The notes under the pieces are model-generated. The model saw nothing but the letters and a program-made list of their open reading frames with translations, did not search any database and had not been told where the DNA came from. Positions 5,249 to 6,178 of a DNA stretch of 6,178 nt are shown here, in pieces. The DNA is from Anaerolineales bacterium UBA2232 (GTDB lineage: Bacteria; Chloroflexota; Anaerolineae; UBA2200), in assembly GCA_002348045.1 (NCBI GenBank), contig DDYO01000079.1:1-6178 (forward strand), written 5' to 3'. The translations under genes were made by a program, and so were the position numbers. Every line of letters starts with the position of its first letter. Position 1 is the stretch's first letter.

Positions 5249-5320
5249 CGCCCCTGGGGCGACTCGAACGCCCGCGCACGGCTCCGGAGGCCGCCGCTCT
5301 ATCCACTGAGCTACAGGGGC
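5249..5320 (-). tRNA. tRNA-Arg (anticodon CCG)
   Basis: A complete cloverleaf folds on the minus strand. The acceptor stem is GCCCCTG (from 5320) with CAGGGGC (5250-5256), plus discriminator G at 5249. The D arm is GCTC-AGTGGATA-GAGC. The anticodon arm is GCGGC-CTCCGGA-GCCGT, with anticodon CCG reading CGG arginine codons. There is a 4-base variable loop, and the T arm is GGGCG-TTCGAGT-CGCCC. All stems pair fully apart from one G-T in the anticodon stem. CCA is not encoded (CCT follows), so it must be added enzymatically. A promoter lies directly upstream, overlapping the end of the TPR gene. Confidence 0.96.
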
Positions 5321-5329
5321 AATGGCACT

Positions 5330-5357
5330 ATTATAGGCCCTTGACCGGGAAACGCAA
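5330..5357 (-). promoter_or_regulatory. tRNA-Arg promoter overlapping the TPR gene's stop codon
   Basis: On the minus strand TTGCGT (5352-5357) and a perfect TATAAT (5330-5335) are separated by 16 bases. Transcription would start within a few bases of the mature tRNA 5' end at 5320. The TAA stop of the TPR gene (5331-5333) lies inside the -10 box. Confidence 0.6.
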
Positions 5358-6044
5358 ACTGTTGGAATCCTTGTTGGCAAGACCGGACGCCGGTGAACCA
5401 TCGAGCTGCTGTATGACTCTCATCACCCTCCCCGCACCCTCGGGATCCAGTCCATCGGCCAGGCCCTGGAGCCAATCCCTCATCTCTGACGCGAGTCCAG
5501 CACGGCGCCACGCCCGCTGGGACAGCTCGAGAAAGGTGCTCAGGAACGGCATGTTGGCGACGTACAGTGAGACGACATCCGTCGAGCGGATATGCCGATA
5601 GGCGCTTGCAAGTTCATCCATGAGAGGCCACAGCGGATCAAACTCATTGCCTTGGGTCAAAGCCTCGGCGTACCAGAGCATTTGCCGGTAGAGGCCTGGA
5701 GGTTGTGCGTGCTTGGCAGCTTGCTGACAGATCCGGACTTGAGCGAACGCGTCCTCCGACTGATCAACCCGGCCAGCCAGCACCGCAGCAACCGCCAGGT
5801 TGAGCCAGTCTGCGGATTCCTCGGATCCGTGACACGCGCGGCCTAGCCAATCGGCGGATTGGTCATACTGGCCAAGCCGGTAGTGGGTCATACCTATCAG
5901 GTGGAGACCGTCGCGAAGGTCCGCTCCCTGGAGGTACTCTATCATCAGCATGGCTTGAGCCAGGGCGGTGCGGTATTGTCTTTGTTCGAACAGCTGCCAC
6001 TGTCGGCGCAGCCGCGGGGAGTGAATCAACTTGTCCTCATTCAC
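5331..6044 (-). CDS. Tetratricopeptide (TPR) repeat protein
   Basis: From GTG at 6044 this encodes 237 residues, mostly helical. TPR-like helix pairs are visible at about 12-39 (QWQLFEQRQYRTALAQAM), 44-71 (HLIGMTHYRLGQYDQSADWL, with the G-x-Y-x-x-A spacing) and 78-105 (WLNLAVAAVLAGRVDQSEDA). Further helices run to about residue 205, then a polar tail. No signal peptide or membrane segment is seen, so it is probably a cytoplasmic protein-protein interaction scaffold; partner unknown. The frame is open to the right edge, and a TTG at 6137 would add 31 residues without TPR character. I chose the GTG at 6044 because a promoter (6063-6092) ends just before it, though no Shine-Dalgarno site is present. 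If that is wrong, the protein begins further upstream, possibly outside the window. Confidence 0.75.
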   Translation of the reverse strand: MNEDKLIHSPRLRRQWQLFEQRQYRTALAQAMLMIEYLQGADLRDGLHLIGMTHYRLGQYDQSADWLGRACHGSEESADWLNLAVAAVLAGRVDQSEDAFAQVRICQQAAKHAQPPGLYRQMLWYAEALTQGNEFDPLWPLMDELASAYRHIRSTDVVSLYVANMPFLSTFLELSQRAWRRAGLASEMRDWLQGLADGLDPEGAGRVMRVIQQLDGSPASGLANKDSNSLRFPVKGL

Positions 6045-6062
6045 AGGTTTGGGCGCACGTTC

Positions 6063-6092
6063 ATTGTAGACCGGTTGAGACCGTGATGCCAA
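6063..6092 (-). promoter_or_regulatory. Sigma70-type promoter of the TPR gene
   Basis: On the minus strand TTGGCA (6087-6092, 5 of 6 consensus bases) and TACAAT (6063-6068, 5 of 6) are 18 bases apart. The start point would be near 6056, only about a dozen bases before the GTG at 6044. This implies a very short leader without a Shine-Dalgarno site. Confidence 0.45.
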
Positions 6093-6178
6093 ACTGAGGC
6101 GTGACGAGAGCACCCATGCACCTGAACCGCATAGCAACCTGCACTCTGCATGGCGAGAGTGTGGAATAAGCTCGGGGG

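Noticed and set aside
5213..5401. Minus-strand 62-residue frame containing APVAQWIERRPPEP
   Set aside because: This is the well-known artefact of translating a tRNA gene; the tRNA-Arg cloverleaf explains the sequence fully.
1..6178. CRISPR array, toxin-antitoxin pair, restriction or other defence system, phage genes
   Set aside because: No regularly spaced repeats and no matching protein families were seen on either strand.

Overview
The window looks like a piece of a fairly GC-rich bacterial chromosome. Both recognisable lipoproteins have a lipobox cysteine followed by a short proline/threonine tether (PTPTP). That style, together with the mix of gene families, fits Chloroflexota (Anaerolineae-like) best, but this is inference and not proof of taxonomy. 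The genes sit singly or in loose tandem, with long intergenic gaps, changes of strand and at least one decayed gene, so this reads as an accessory or slowly eroding stretch and not a compact operon.

Left part (1-1468): the 3' end of a DDE (rve-type) insertion-sequence transposase enters from the left and stops at 647, followed by a palindromic IS-end-like segment (629-665). A perfect 14-bp hairpin (742-778) lies between it and a convergent minus-strand gene for a small DUF3221-like lipoprotein (793-1176).

Middle (1469-3208, plus strand): a UPF0316 (DUF5698/DUF2179) membrane protein, a lipoprotein carrying a BP74-like domain, and a DinB-fold protein with the three-histidine metal site. Each has its own Shine-Dalgarno site and gaps of 100-160 bp separate them. 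They may be partly co-transcribed, but there is no sign of a shared pathway.

Right part (3209-6178): a DUF3052-like gene that appears broken by an in-frame stop and a frameshift (about 3391-3769), with an inverted repeat directly after it. Next comes a minus-strand RraA/HMG-aldolase-family gene (3931-4665) with a good sigma70-type promoter. A 583-bp gap from 4666 to 5248 holds that promoter, two hairpins and two short protein-like but unrecognised reading frames. Then come a minus-strand tRNA-Arg(CCG) gene (5249-5320) and a minus-strand TPR protein (5331-6044) whose stop codon lies inside the -10 box of the tRNA promoter.

I did not find a CRISPR array, toxin-antitoxin pair, defence cassette, phage module or biosynthetic cluster. 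The points most worth a second look are the BP74-like domain on a bacterial lipoprotein, the RraA homologue lacking the acidic residue of the D-X20-R-D motif, the DUF3052 pseudogene, and the unexplained 4666-5248 gap.
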